From Pseudomonadota bacterium (lineage in GTDB: Bacteria > Pseudomonadota > Alphaproteobacteria > Acetobacterales > Acetobacteraceae), in contig JAJZES010000045.1 in assembly GCA_021845985.1 (NCBI GenBank), forward strand, positions 62,001 to 126,000: a stretch of DNA of 64,000 nt. Direction: 5' to 3'. Under the pieces are notes generated by a model. The model was not told the origin of the DNA. It saw only the letters and a list, made by a program, of their open reading frames with translations, and ran no database searches. Each line of letters starts with the position of its first letter. The stretch's first letter is position 1. The position numbers were made by a program, and so were the translations under genes. Positions 1-8,040 of this stretch are shown piece by piece.

Positions 1-1
1 G

Positions 2-274
2 TTCGTCGCCCCCGACAGCTTTGAAGTGATGCTCTCCATCGCCTTGTTTGTCGGCCTCGTCGTCGGCGGCACCGGCTCGCTGCCGGGTGCGGTGGCGGGC
101 GCCGGCTTCGTCCTGTTCGTGCCAAATCTTTCAGAGCTGGTCAGCAAGAGCGCGCCCGGCGTGGTCTATGGCGTGCTGCTGGTGGCGGCGCTGTTCGTCA
201 TGCCGTCCGGCGCCGCCGGTGCGCTGCGCCGTCTCGTCGCGTCCCGCCGCCGCGCGCGGCCCGATACCGCATAA
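2..274 (+). CDS. Branched-chain amino acid-type ABC transporter permease, LivM C-terminal part (partial)
   Basis: The 5' end lies outside the window; about 90 codons remain, read from base 2. They contain a segment reading SIALFVGLVVGGTGSLPGA, the GG-G-L-G-P/A-GA stretch that closes the membrane domain of LivM-type permeases. A last hydrophobic helix and a basic tail (RRLVASRRRARPD) follow. LivM pairs with LivH to form the inner-membrane channel of HAAT-family importers. The binding-protein gene starts 16 bases downstream, so the two are almost surely one operon. The substrate cannot be told from this fragment. Confidence 0.82.
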   Translation, partial: FVAPDSFEVMLSIALFVGLVVGGTGSLPGAVAGAGFVLFVPNLSELVSKSAPGVVYGVLLVAALFVMPSGAAGALRRLVASRRRARPDTA

Positions 275-289
275 AGGAGGACATGGATC

Positions 290-1492
290 ATGCTGACCAG
301 AAGAACGCTGCTTCAGGGCACCGCCGCCGCGTCGCTCGTGCCGGCCGGCCGCGCCCTCGCCGCCGACATGCCCGGCGTTACCGCGAGCGAAATCCGCATC
401 GGCAACACCAATCCGCACAGCGGCCCGGCATCCGCCTGGGGCGTCATCGCCACTGCCGAGGCGGCGTATTTCCAGATGATCAACGACCAGGGGGGCATCA
501 ACGGGCGCAAAATCGCCTTCCAGTCGCTCGACGACGGCTACAGCCCGCCGCGCACCGTGGCGCAGACGCGCAAGCTGGTCGAAGAAGACGAGGTTTCCTT
601 CATGTTCAACGGCCTCGGCACCGCCTGCCAGACCGCCGTGCGGCAATACCTGAATGCGAAGAAGGTGCCGCAGCTTTTCGTCGCCACCGGGGCCGACAAG
701 TTCGGCGACCCGCAGCATTTTCCGTGGACGATGGGCTGGAACCCGAGCTACCGCACCGAAGCGGCGATCTACGGCAAATACCTGGTGCAGGAAAAGCCGA
801 ACGCCAAGGTCGGCGTGCTCTACCAGAACGACGATTTCGGCAAAGACTATCTGCTCGGCCTCAAGGATGGCATGGGCGAGCATTACGCCAGCATGGTGGT
901 CAAGGAGGTCTCCTACGAAAGCACCGACCCGACGATCGACAGCCAGGCGATCAGCCTGCAATCCGCCGGCGTCGATGCCGTGGTGACCGCAGCGCTGCCC
1001 AAGATCGCCGCCCAGATGATCCGCAAGATCGCTGATCTGAACTGGCATCCGCTGCATATCATGAGCAACGTATCGGTCTCCGTCGCGGCGGTGCTGATCC
1101 CGGCCGGGCCGGAGAAGGCGATCGGCATGCTGACCGCCGCCTATCAGAAGGACAATTCCGATCCGCGCTGGGTCAACGATCCGGGCATGGAGGAATGGCG
1201 CGGCTTCATGAAGAAATATCTGCCCAGCGCCGATCTCGCCGACGCCAATTTCGGCTATGGCTTCGCCACCGCCGGCACCATGGCCCATGTGCTGCGCCAG
1301 TGCGGCGACGATTTGTCACGCGCCAATGTGATGAAACAGGCCGCCAGCATCAGCGGATTGCAGGCACCGACCTTCCTGCCCGGCGTGCTGATCGCCACCA
1401 GCCCGAGCAACTTCCACCCGATCCGCGCCATGCAGATGCAGAAATGGGACGGCGCCGCATGGCAATTGTTCGGCCCGGTGATTACCGCCTGA
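290..1492 (+). CDS. ABC transporter substrate-binding protein, branched-chain amino acid type (Peripla_BP_6)
   Basis: A 400-residue periplasmic binding protein. The N-terminus (MLTRRTLLQGTAAASLVPAG, then RALAAD) is a signal peptide with an RR pair, possibly Tat-type. The mature part starts with EIRIGNTNPHSGPAS, has QMINDQGGINGRKI near residue 65, and contains a GVLYQNDDFGKDYL lobe motif, all typical of Leu/Ile/Val-type (HAAT) binding proteins. An AAAGGAGG sequence 8-15 bases upstream fixes the ATG at 290 over an out-of-frame ATG at 283. It follows the permease directly. The family binds amino acids, amides, urea and aromatic acids. The nearby CoA-ligase operon suggests a carboxylic acid, but that is inference. 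Confidence 0.9.
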   Translation: MLTRRTLLQGTAAASLVPAGRALAADMPGVTASEIRIGNTNPHSGPASAWGVIATAEAAYFQMINDQGGINGRKIAFQSLDDGYSPPRTVAQTRKLVEEDEVSFMFNGLGTACQTAVRQYLNAKKVPQLFVATGADKFGDPQHFPWTMGWNPSYRTEAAIYGKYLVQEKPNAKVGVLYQNDDFGKDYLLGLKDGMGEHYASMVVKEVSYESTDPTIDSQAISLQSAGVDAVVTAALPKIAAQMIRKIADLNWHPLHIMSNVSVSVAAVLIPAGPEKAIGMLTAAYQKDNSDPRWVNDPGMEEWRGFMKKYLPSADLADANFGYGFATAGTMAHVLRQCGDDLSRANVMKQAASISGLQAPTFLPGVLIATSPSNFHPIRAMQMQKWDGAAWQLFGPVITA

Positions 1493-1504
1493 GCCGCCGG
1501 CCTG

Positions 1505-1532
1505 CACCCTCTCCCGCCGGCGGGAGAGGGTG
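1505..1532. repeat. 28-bp perfect palindrome between convergent genes; likely bidirectional terminator or REP-type element
   Basis: The left arm CACCCTCTCCCGCC is followed immediately by its exact reverse complement, giving a 14-bp stem with no spacer. It lies 13 bases after the stop of the binding-protein gene and about 55 bases past the 3' end of the converging acyl-CoA dehydrogenase gene. A strong hairpin here would suit termination from both sides. There is no T-run, so a dispersed palindromic repeat is equally possible. Confidence 0.6.
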
Positions 1533-1585
1533 GCGCCGGGACACTCGCGGGCGTCGGCGACGGATCACCAACGCGCGCGGCCCGC

Positions 1586-2722
1586 TCAATTCACCGCGGC
1601 GAGTTGCCGCAGATGGTGGTCGCTGTCGCCAAACAGCGACTCGATCATCGTCAGTCGCTTGAAATAATGCCCGGCCTTGTAGTCGCGCGTCATCGCGATG
1701 CCGCCGTGCAACTGGATCGACGCCTGACCGAGCGCGCGCGAGGAATCGTTCATCTGCACCTTCGCCGCGGCCAGCGCCGCCCGCCGTTGCGCCGCGTCCG
1801 GTGCCTCTGCCATCATCGCCGCATACATCGCCATCGACCGCGCCTGTTCCAACTCGACCAGCATATCCGCGGCGCGGTGCTGCAACGCCTGAAAACTGCC
1901 GATGGCGACGCCGAATTGCTGGCGGGTTCGGAGATATTCGACGGTGATGTCCTGCAGCACCGTCATCGCCCCGACCGCTTCGGCGGCGAGCGCGGCGATG
2001 GCAGAATCGGTCACCTGCTCGATCAACGGCAGGGCAGCATCGGCCGCGCCGATCATCGCCGACGCCGCCACGCGCACGCCGTCGAAGACGATCTCGGCGG
2101 CGCGCAAGCCGTCCTGGGTCGGATAGCCACGCCGCAGCACGCCGGGCGCCGCCGCATCGACGAGGAACAGGCTGATCCCCTGCCCGTCCCGCCGCGCCCC
2201 GGCGGTGCGCGCACTCACCACCAGCAGATCGGCCGAGTCGCCGTGCAGCACGACGCCTTTTCCGCCGTGCAGGACGAAGCCGCTGCCCTCGCGCCGCGCC
2301 GTCGTGGCGACGTCGAACAGGTCATAGCGCGCCTGCCGCTCGACATGGGCGAACGCCATGCGCAGGTCACCGGCGGCGATTTGCGGCAGGATGCGCGCCC
2401 GCTGCGCCGCGTCGCCGCCGAGCCGAACGATGCCGCCGCCAAGCACCACCGTCGCCAGATAGGGTTCGACCACCAGCCCGCGCCCGATCGCCTCCATGAC
2501 GATCATGGTTTCCACTGGCCCGCCGCCGAATCCGCCATCCGCCTCGGCGAACGGCATCCCGAGCAGGCCAAGCCCGGCATAGCGCGCCCACAGCGCGGCG
2601 CTCCACCCCGCCGGTTCCGCCTGATAGGTCTTGCGCTGCTCGAAATCGCCATAGGCATCGGCAATCAGGCGATCGACGCTGGTCTTGAGCAGAAGCTGCT
2701 CGTCGCTGAAATCGAAATCCAT
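1586..2722 (-). CDS. Acyl-CoA dehydrogenase, pimeloyl-CoA dehydrogenase small-subunit-like
   Basis: A 378-residue flavin acyl-CoA dehydrogenase. It starts MDFDFSDEQLLLKTSVDRL, has GGFGGGPVETMIVMEAIGRG in the helical N-domain, QQFGVAIGSFQALQHRAADM at about residues 268-287, and LHGGIAMTRDYKAGHYFKRL near residue 340. This profile is typical of proteins annotated as PimD, the shorter partner of a two-gene dehydrogenase. It would oxidise an acyl-CoA at the alpha-beta bond and pass electrons to ETF. It is the last gene of the operon, nine bases after the larger dehydrogenase. Whether one or both paralogues keep the catalytic base needs an alignment. Confidence 0.85.
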   Translation of the reverse strand: MDFDFSDEQLLLKTSVDRLIADAYGDFEQRKTYQAEPAGWSAALWARYAGLGLLGMPFAEADGGFGGGPVETMIVMEAIGRGLVVEPYLATVVLGGGIVRLGGDAAQRARILPQIAAGDLRMAFAHVERQARYDLFDVATTARREGSGFVLHGGKGVVLHGDSADLLVVSARTAGARRDGQGISLFLVDAAAPGVLRRGYPTQDGLRAAEIVFDGVRVAASAMIGAADAALPLIEQVTDSAIAALAAEAVGAMTVLQDITVEYLRTRQQFGVAIGSFQALQHRAADMLVELEQARSMAMYAAMMAEAPDAAQRRAALAAAKVQMNDSSRALGQASIQLHGGIAMTRDYKAGHYFKRLTMIESLFGDSDHHLRQLAAVN

Positions 2723-2731
2723 GTCAGGTCC

Positions 2732-3928
2732 TCACAGGCCCAGGAATGCCTTGGCAATGATGTTGCGCTGGATTTCGTTCGAGCCGCCGTAGATCGACAC
2801 TTTGCGGTTGTTGAAATAGGCCGGCGCGGCATAGGGCGCCCAGTCGGGCGCCACCGCGGGCGCGTTGGACAGGTCGTCCGCCGCGTCGGGCAGCGGCAGG
2901 GCGTATGGGCCGGCGATGTCCTTCAGCAACTCGGCCGTCGCCTGCTGCAACTCCGAGCCGCGGATTTTCAGGATCGACGAATTGGGATCGGGCTTGTCCG
3001 ATCCCTGCGTCGATCCGGCAACGACGCGCAACTGAGTGATTTCCAGCGCCTTCAACTGCACTTCCAGGCGCGCGACGCGCATGCGGAATGCGGCATCGTC
3101 CCACAGCGTGCCTTGGCCCGACGGCGTCTCGCGCGCAAGCTGCTTCGCCCGCGCCACCCGCTCCTTGGACAGGCCGACGCGGGCGATGCCGGTGCGTTCA
3201 TTGCCGAGCAGGAACTTGGCATAGTCCCAGCCCTTGTTCTCGACGCCAACGAGATGCTCCGCTGGCACCCGCACGTTGTCGAAAAACACCTCGTTGACCT
3301 CATGCGCATCGTCGATGGTGATGATCGGCCGCACGGTGATGCCCGGGCTGGTCATGTCGATCAGCAGAAAGGAGATGCCCTGCTGCTTCTTCGCCGTTCG
3401 GTCGGTGCGCACGAGGCAGAAGATCCAGTCGGCGTATTGCGCCAGTGTGGTCCAGGTCTTCTGGCCGTTGACGACGTAGTGGTCGCCGTCCCGCTCGGCC
3501 CGCGTCTTCAGCGAAGCGAGGTCGGAGCCTGCGCCCGGCTCGGAAAATCCCTGGCACCACCAAATGTCGATATTCGCCGTCGGCGGCAGGAAGCGCCGCT
3601 TCTGCGCCGCGCTGCCAAAGCGGGCGATCACCGGGCCGACCATCTGGGTGTTGAACGGCAGCGGCGGCGGCACCGCCGCGCGCTGCATCTCCTCCTGGAA
3701 AATGTAGCGCTGCACCACGCTCCAGTCCTGCCCGCCCCATTCGGCCGGCCAGTGCGGCACGGCCCAGCCGCGCGCGTTCAAAATGCGGTGAGCGGTGACG
3801 ATGTCCTGCTTCGTCAGATGACGACCCTCGGACACCAGCCGGCGGATGTCCGCCGGAATCGCAGTTTCAAAGAACGCCCGCACGCTATCGCGGAACGCCA
3901 GTTCCTCGGCGGTGAAGCGCAGGTCCAT
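2732..3928 (-). CDS. Acyl-CoA dehydrogenase, pimeloyl-CoA dehydrogenase large-subunit-like
   Basis: A 398-residue acyl-CoA dehydrogenase. The start MDLRFTAEELAFRDSVRAFF is chosen because a GAGGAG ribosome site sits just upstream; a longer reading to 4030 adds only an arginine-rich shadow. WWCQGFSEPGAGSDLASL at residues 123-140 is the flavin/substrate-binding family signature, and NGQKTWTTLAQYADW follows. FLLGNERTGIARVG and a C-terminal YGGSNEIQRNIIAKAFLG are also family hallmarks. The sequence style matches PimC-type subunits, which act with the smaller protein encoded next. It lies between thiolase and the small subunit in one operon. The chain length and class of the substrate are unknown. 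Confidence 0.87.
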   Translation of the reverse strand: MDLRFTAEELAFRDSVRAFFETAIPADIRRLVSEGRHLTKQDIVTAHRILNARGWAVPHWPAEWGGQDWSVVQRYIFQEEMQRAAVPPPLPFNTQMVGPVIARFGSAAQKRRFLPPTANIDIWWCQGFSEPGAGSDLASLKTRAERDGDHYVVNGQKTWTTLAQYADWIFCLVRTDRTAKKQQGISFLLIDMTSPGITVRPIITIDDAHEVNEVFFDNVRVPAEHLVGVENKGWDYAKFLLGNERTGIARVGLSKERVARAKQLARETPSGQGTLWDDAAFRMRVARLEVQLKALEITQLRVVAGSTQGSDKPDPNSSILKIRGSELQQATAELLKDIAGPYALPLPDAADDLSNAPAVAPDWAPYAAPAYFNNRKVSIYGGSNEIQRNIIAKAFLGL

Positions 3929-3981
3929 CGTGGTCTCCTCAGGCGTCCGCCGCCGCGCTGCCGCGGCGGCGGGGCGCGGTA

Positions 3982-5160
3982 CTACGCGATCTCGATCAGC
4001 CCGGCGGCACCCATGCCGCCGGCGACGCACATCGTCACCACCGCGCGCTTGGCCCCGCGCCGCCGCCCCTCCAGCAGCACATGCCCGACCAGCCGCGCCC
4101 CGCTCATGCCGAACGGATGGCCGATCGAGATCGCCCCGCCATTGACGTTGAGCTTGGCCGGGTCGATGCCGAGCCGGTCACGGCAATAAATCGACTGCGA
4201 GGCGAATGCCTCATTCAGCTCCCACAGGTCGATGTCATCGACCGTCAGGCACATGCGGCTGAGCAGGCGCGGCACCGCGAACACCGGCCCGATGCCCATT
4301 TCCTCCGGCTCGCAGCCGGCGACGGCGAGGGCGCGGAACGCGCCGAGCGGGGTCAGGCCGCGCCGCGCCGCTTCGGCCGACGACATCATCACGCAGGCCG
4401 AGGCGCCGTCGGACAACTGGCTGGCATTGCCGGCAGTGATGAACTGGCCTTCGCGCACCGGCTTGAGCTTGGCCAGCCCCTCGGCGCTGGTGTCGGGCCG
4501 GTTGCCCTCGTCGCGCGCCAGCGTCACCTGTTCCAGGCGTGTCTCGCCGGTCGCCTTGTCGGTGACGCTCTGCATCGTGGTGATCGGCACGATCTCATCG
4601 GCGAAGCGGTTGGCCTGCTGCGCCGCCGCGGTGCGGCGCTGGCTTTCCAGGGCAAATTCGTCCTGCGCCTGGCGGCTGACGCCGTAGCGTGCGGCGACCA
4701 GATCGGCAGTTTCGATCATCGTCGCATAAATGCCCGGCGTGTGCTCCTCCAGCCAGGCGTTGCGATAGTGGTTGCGGTTGACGGTCGGCTGCACGAGGCT
4801 GATCGACTCGACGCCGCCGGCCACCGCCACCGGCACGCCATCAATGACGATCCGCTTCGCGGCGCCGGCAATCGCCTCCAGACCAGAGGCGCAGAACCGG
4901 CTGACCGTGACCGCCGCCGACTGCACCGGAATCCCGGCGCGCAGTGCCCCGTGACGGGCGACGTTGCCGCCGGTGGCGCCTTCCGGGTAGCCGCAGCCGA
5001 TCACCACTTCCTCGATCTCCGCCGGCTCGATGCGGGCGCGCTGCAGGGCGGCGGCGATGGCGTGCGCGGTCATATCGGCGCCGTGGGTGGCGTTCAGCGC
5101 GCCGCGGAAGGCGCGGCCGATCGGCGTGCGGGCGGTGGCAACGATGACGGCTTCGGTCAT
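3982..5160 (-). CDS. Thiolase (acetyl-CoA C-acyltransferase)
   Basis: A 392-residue thiolase of normal length. The acyl-accepting cysteine is Cys90 in [14 protein letters not shown]. His348 lies in [16 protein letters not shown], and the second active-site cysteine is Cys378 in [14 protein letters not shown]. It cleaves a 3-ketoacyl-CoA into acetyl-CoA and a shortened acyl-CoA, or runs in reverse. The ATG overlaps the stop of the CoA ligase by four bases (ATGA), showing translational coupling. The hydratase and 3-hydroxyacyl-CoA dehydrogenase needed between dehydrogenase and thiolase are not in this window. Confidence 0.92.
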   Translation of the reverse strand: MTEAVIVATARTPIGRAFRGALNATHGADMTAHAIAAALQRARIEPAEIEEVVIGCGYPEGATGGNVARHGALRAGIPVQSAAVTVSRFCASGLEAIAGAAKRIVIDGVPVAVAGGVESISLVQPTVNRNHYRNAWLEEHTPGIYATMIETADLVAARYGVSRQAQDEFALESQRRTAAAQQANRFADEIVPITTMQSVTDKATGETRLEQVTLARDEGNRPDTSAEGLAKLKPVREGQFITAGNASQLSDGASACVMMSSAEAARRGLTPLGAFRALAVAGCEPEEMGIGPVFAVPRLLSRMCLTVDDIDLWELNEAFASQSIYCRDRLGIDPAKLNVNGGAISIGHPFGMSGARLVGHVLLEGRRRGAKRAVVTMCVAGGMGAAGLIEIA

Positions 5161-6848
5161 GCGGACACTCCTGGAGCGTTGATCTGGGTCGCCCTGGCGG
5201 CTTCCTCGTCGCGCAGCGCGCGCGCCAACAGCTTGCCGGCCGGGCTGCGCGGCAAGGCGTCGCGCAGTTCAAGTGCGGCGGGCATTTCGTGCCGTCCGAT
5301 CCGCTCGGCGAGAAATGCGCGCAATGTCTCCAGCGTCAAGGGTGCCGCGCCTTGCCGCAGGGTGACGAACGCCTTGGCCGCCTGCCCGCGATACGCATCG
5401 GCGATGCCGATGACGATGACCTCGGCCACGTCGGGATGCTCGTAGATGGCGTTCTCGATCACCGTCGGATAGACGTTGAAGCCGCCGGAGATGATCATGT
5501 TCTTCTTGCGGTCGAGAATGCGGCACAGCCCGTGCGCGTCCATCGCGCCGATGTCGCCGGTGAGGAAATATCCGTCATGGAAGGCGGCGGCGGTTTCCTC
5601 CGGCCGGTTCCAGTAGCCGGCAAACACGTTGGGCCCGCGGATGGCGAATTCGCCGATCTCGTCCGGGCCGAGCACGCGCCCCGGATCGTCACGATCGACC
5701 ACGCGCATGTCGAGGCCGGGCAGCGGAATGCCAATCAGTCCCGGCCGCGGCGTCGCCGCTTCGGGAATGCGGGTGCCGGCGGGCGAGGTTTCCGTCATGC
5801 CCCAGCCGCCGCCGAGCCGCTGCCCGATCAGCCGCTCGACCCGCTGCTCGACCTCGAACGGCAGCGGCGCGCCACCGCAGGTGGCCAGTTCGAGCGAGGA
5901 GAAATCGGCCCCCGCCGCATCCGGATGGTTGACCAGCGCGATGAACATGGTCGGCACGCCGGCGAACGCCGCCGCCCGCTTGCGCGCGATGTCGTCGATC
6001 AGCGTTGCGACATCGAAGCGCATGTGCAACAGCAATTCGTTGCCCTCGGCAAGCTGGCGCAGCAGCAGCGTGGTCAGTGCGTAGATATGAAACAGCGGCA
6101 GCACCGCAATGACGCGCTGCGGCAACCCGCTCCGGCCCTGTCCGCCATCGGTCCAGTTGCGGTAGATGCTGACGGCGGCAGTCAGATTGCCGTGCGTCAG
6201 CATCGCCCCCTTGGGCATGCCGGTGGTGCCGCCGGTATATTGCAGCAGGCAGACATCGTCGGGCACGATCACCGGCCAGTGCGGCGGCGGCGGCGCCTGT
6301 GGCAACGGCCGCAGCCGCGCGTCGTAGGCCACCGGCAGCGGCGCGACGTCGCCCGGTCCCCAGTGCGCATCGTCACCGATCAGCACATGATCGACGGCAC
6401 CCTGCGCCAGCAAGGCCAGCGCCGCCGGCAGCATGCCGGGCAAATTGGTAGTGATCAGCGTACGCGCGCCGCTGTCGGCAAGCTTTAACGCCAGTTCGCG
6501 CGGCGCGTCGAGCGCGGAGAGATGCACCAGCCGCGCCCCGGTGCGCGCCGCGCCGAAGAAGGCGATCGGATGCCACGGCGTATTCGGCAGATAGAGCGCC
6601 ACCGTGTCACCCCGGCCGACACCCATCTCCAGCAGCCCGGCGGCGGTTTGGTCGGCGGCGGCGGCGAGGTCGTGATAGGTGATGCGCTGCTCGCGGAACG
6701 CGATGGCCGGTCGCTCGGCGAAGTCGGCGGCGGCCTGCTGCAGCAGCGCCGGCACGCTGCCCTGGACCACCTTGGCGCCCCAGTCGGCGGCGTCGGGAAA
6801 GGCGATGTGCCAGGGCCGCCGGGCGGCCGGATCGTGGTTGGACGTCAC
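5157..6848 (-). CDS. AMP-forming acyl-CoA synthetase (long-chain fatty acid/dicarboxylate CoA ligase type)
   Basis: About 563 residues from a GTG start at 6848, preceded by AGGGAGA; an in-frame ATG at 6959 adds a low-quality extension. The adenylation motif is [20 protein letters not shown], followed by [26 protein letters not shown] and [33 protein letters not shown] near the end carries the catalytic lysine. The enzyme activates a carboxylic acid to its CoA thioester using ATP. It heads the four-gene operon, which makes it the likely entry step. The order ligase, thiolase, large and small dehydrogenase matches pimA-pimB-pimC-pimD, suggesting a medium or dicarboxylic acid, but homology searching is needed. 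Confidence 0.88.
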   Translation of the reverse strand: MTSNHDPAARRPWHIAFPDAADWGAKVVQGSVPALLQQAAADFAERPAIAFREQRITYHDLAAAADQTAAGLLEMGVGRGDTVALYLPNTPWHPIAFFGAARTGARLVHLSALDAPRELALKLADSGARTLITTNLPGMLPAALALLAQGAVDHVLIGDDAHWGPGDVAPLPVAYDARLRPLPQAPPPPHWPVIVPDDVCLLQYTGGTTGMPKGAMLTHGNLTAAVSIYRNWTDGGQGRSGLPQRVIAVLPLFHIYALTTLLLRQLAEGNELLLHMRFDVATLIDDIARKRAAAFAGVPTMFIALVNHPDAAGADFSSLELATCGGAPLPFEVEQRVERLIGQRLGGGWGMTETSPAGTRIPEAATPRPGLIGIPLPGLDMRVVDRDDPGRVLGPDEIGEFAIRGPNVFAGYWNRPEETAAAFHDGYFLTGDIGAMDAHGLCRILDRKKNMIISGGFNVYPTVIENAIYEHPDVAEVIVIGIADAYRGQAAKAFVTLRQGAAPLTLETLRAFLAERIGRHEMPAALELRDALPRSPAGKLLARALRDEEAARATQINAPGVSA

Positions 6849-7041
6849 GTTGATGTCTCCCTGCGCGCACTCTGCCCGCCGGCCGGGGCGGCGGCAAGCC
6901 GCACCTGGGGGCGCCGCGCCCACGCTGCCGCCGCACCGCATGAGGGTCGCGGAGTTCATCGCCCGCGGGCCGTTGCGCGATGGCGCGCGGTAACCTGCTC
7001 CGCCGCCAGCGACAGCGTCGCGGTGGCGGACCCGGTGACGC

Positions 7042-8040
7042 CTATCGCCGCCCGGGGCCGACCTGAGCCAGTTCCTCGGGCAGCACCGCGGCGATCATCG
7101 CCAGCACCTCGGCCACCTGCCGCCGCCGCCAGCCATCGGCGCCGTCCAGCAGGTGCGGCAAGGCCGCGCGGAACTGCGCCGCCTCCTGCAGCAGCAGTTC
7201 GCGCCAGCGGGTGCGGAAGATGCGGGGCGCATCGTGCATCAGTTGCGCCCGCTCGGCGGCCGGCAGCCGCGCCACGGCGAAGGTCTCGACATGCGCATAG
7301 GCGGTGGTGATCAGCGGCACCATCCAGCGCAATTCGGCGATGCTGTCATCGAGCGGCAGGCCGCGCTGCGCCGCCTCGGTCATCGCCCGGGCGATGCGGC
7401 GCACCGGTTTGCCGGGATCGCGGCGCAGATAGAGCAGTTCCGGCACATGGCGGATTTCCCCGTACAGCGCCAGCTCGGCCAGCGCCGCATGGTCCCACCC
7501 CGCGGTCGGCCGGAACCGCGCCAGTTGCGCCACCGCCGCACGCCGGTACACGCCCCAGAAGCTCGGCGCGCTGGTATAGCGGGTCATCACGCTGCGCGCC
7601 CGCGCCAGCCGGTCCGGCCCCACCGCATGCAGCCGGTGGGTGGCCGGATAGACCGACTGCACCACCCCGTCACCGCCGAACACCAGCCCGCCGGCATGGC
7701 ACATGGCGCATTCGGGATACGCGCGCAGCACCGCCATCGCCTGGGCGACGAAGTCGGGCGCCAGCAGGTCATCGGCGGTCTTCGGCATGACGAACTCCGC
7801 CGCACCGCAGGCGAAGGCACGCTCGCAATTCGCCGTCAGCCCGATATCGACCGGCGCGCGCAGCAACCGCAGCGCATCGCCATAATGCCGCACGATCTCC
7901 ACCGTGCGATCGGTGGAGGCGTTGTCGAGCACGGTCAGCGTCAGCGCCGGCCAGCTCTGCGCCAGCACGCTTTCGATCGCGGCGGCGATGGTCGCCTCGC
8001 CGTTGCGCACGAACAGCGCCACATCAACCGTCGGCGTCAT
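7042..8040 (-). CDS. Family 2 glycosyltransferase
   Basis: A 332-residue GT-A fold glycosyltransferase starting MTPTVDVALFVRNGEATIAA. The nucleotide-binding N-terminal pattern includes SVLAQSWPALTLTVLDNAST. KTADDLLAPDF near residue 90 supplies the metal-binding acidic motif. No membrane segment is seen. The ATG overlaps the stop of the GT41 glycosyltransferase by four bases, so the two are co-translated. As the last gene of the hook-filament arm, it probably extends or makes a glycan placed on flagellin. This role is inferred from position; its donor and acceptor sugars are unknown. Confidence 0.85.
   Translation of the reverse strand: MTPTVDVALFVRNGEATIAAAIESVLAQSWPALTLTVLDNASTDRTVEIVRHYGDALRLLRAPVDIGLTANCERAFACGAAEFVMPKTADDLLAPDFVAQAMAVLRAYPECAMCHAGGLVFGGDGVVQSVYPATHRLHAVGPDRLARARSVMTRYTSAPSFWGVYRRAAVAQLARFRPTAGWDHAALAELALYGEIRHVPELLYLRRDPGKPVRRIARAMTEAAQRGLPLDDSIAELRWMVPLITTAYAHVETFAVARLPAAERAQLMHDAPRIFRTRWRELLLQEAAQFRAALPHLLDGADGWRRRQVAEVLAMIAAVLPEELAQVGPGRR

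Noticed and set aside
1604-4189. Long plus-strand open frame (861 codons) opposite the acyl-CoA dehydrogenases
   Set aside because: Arg/His/Ala-rich translation with no family motif; it is the antisense of two well-supported genes, as expected at about 70% GC.
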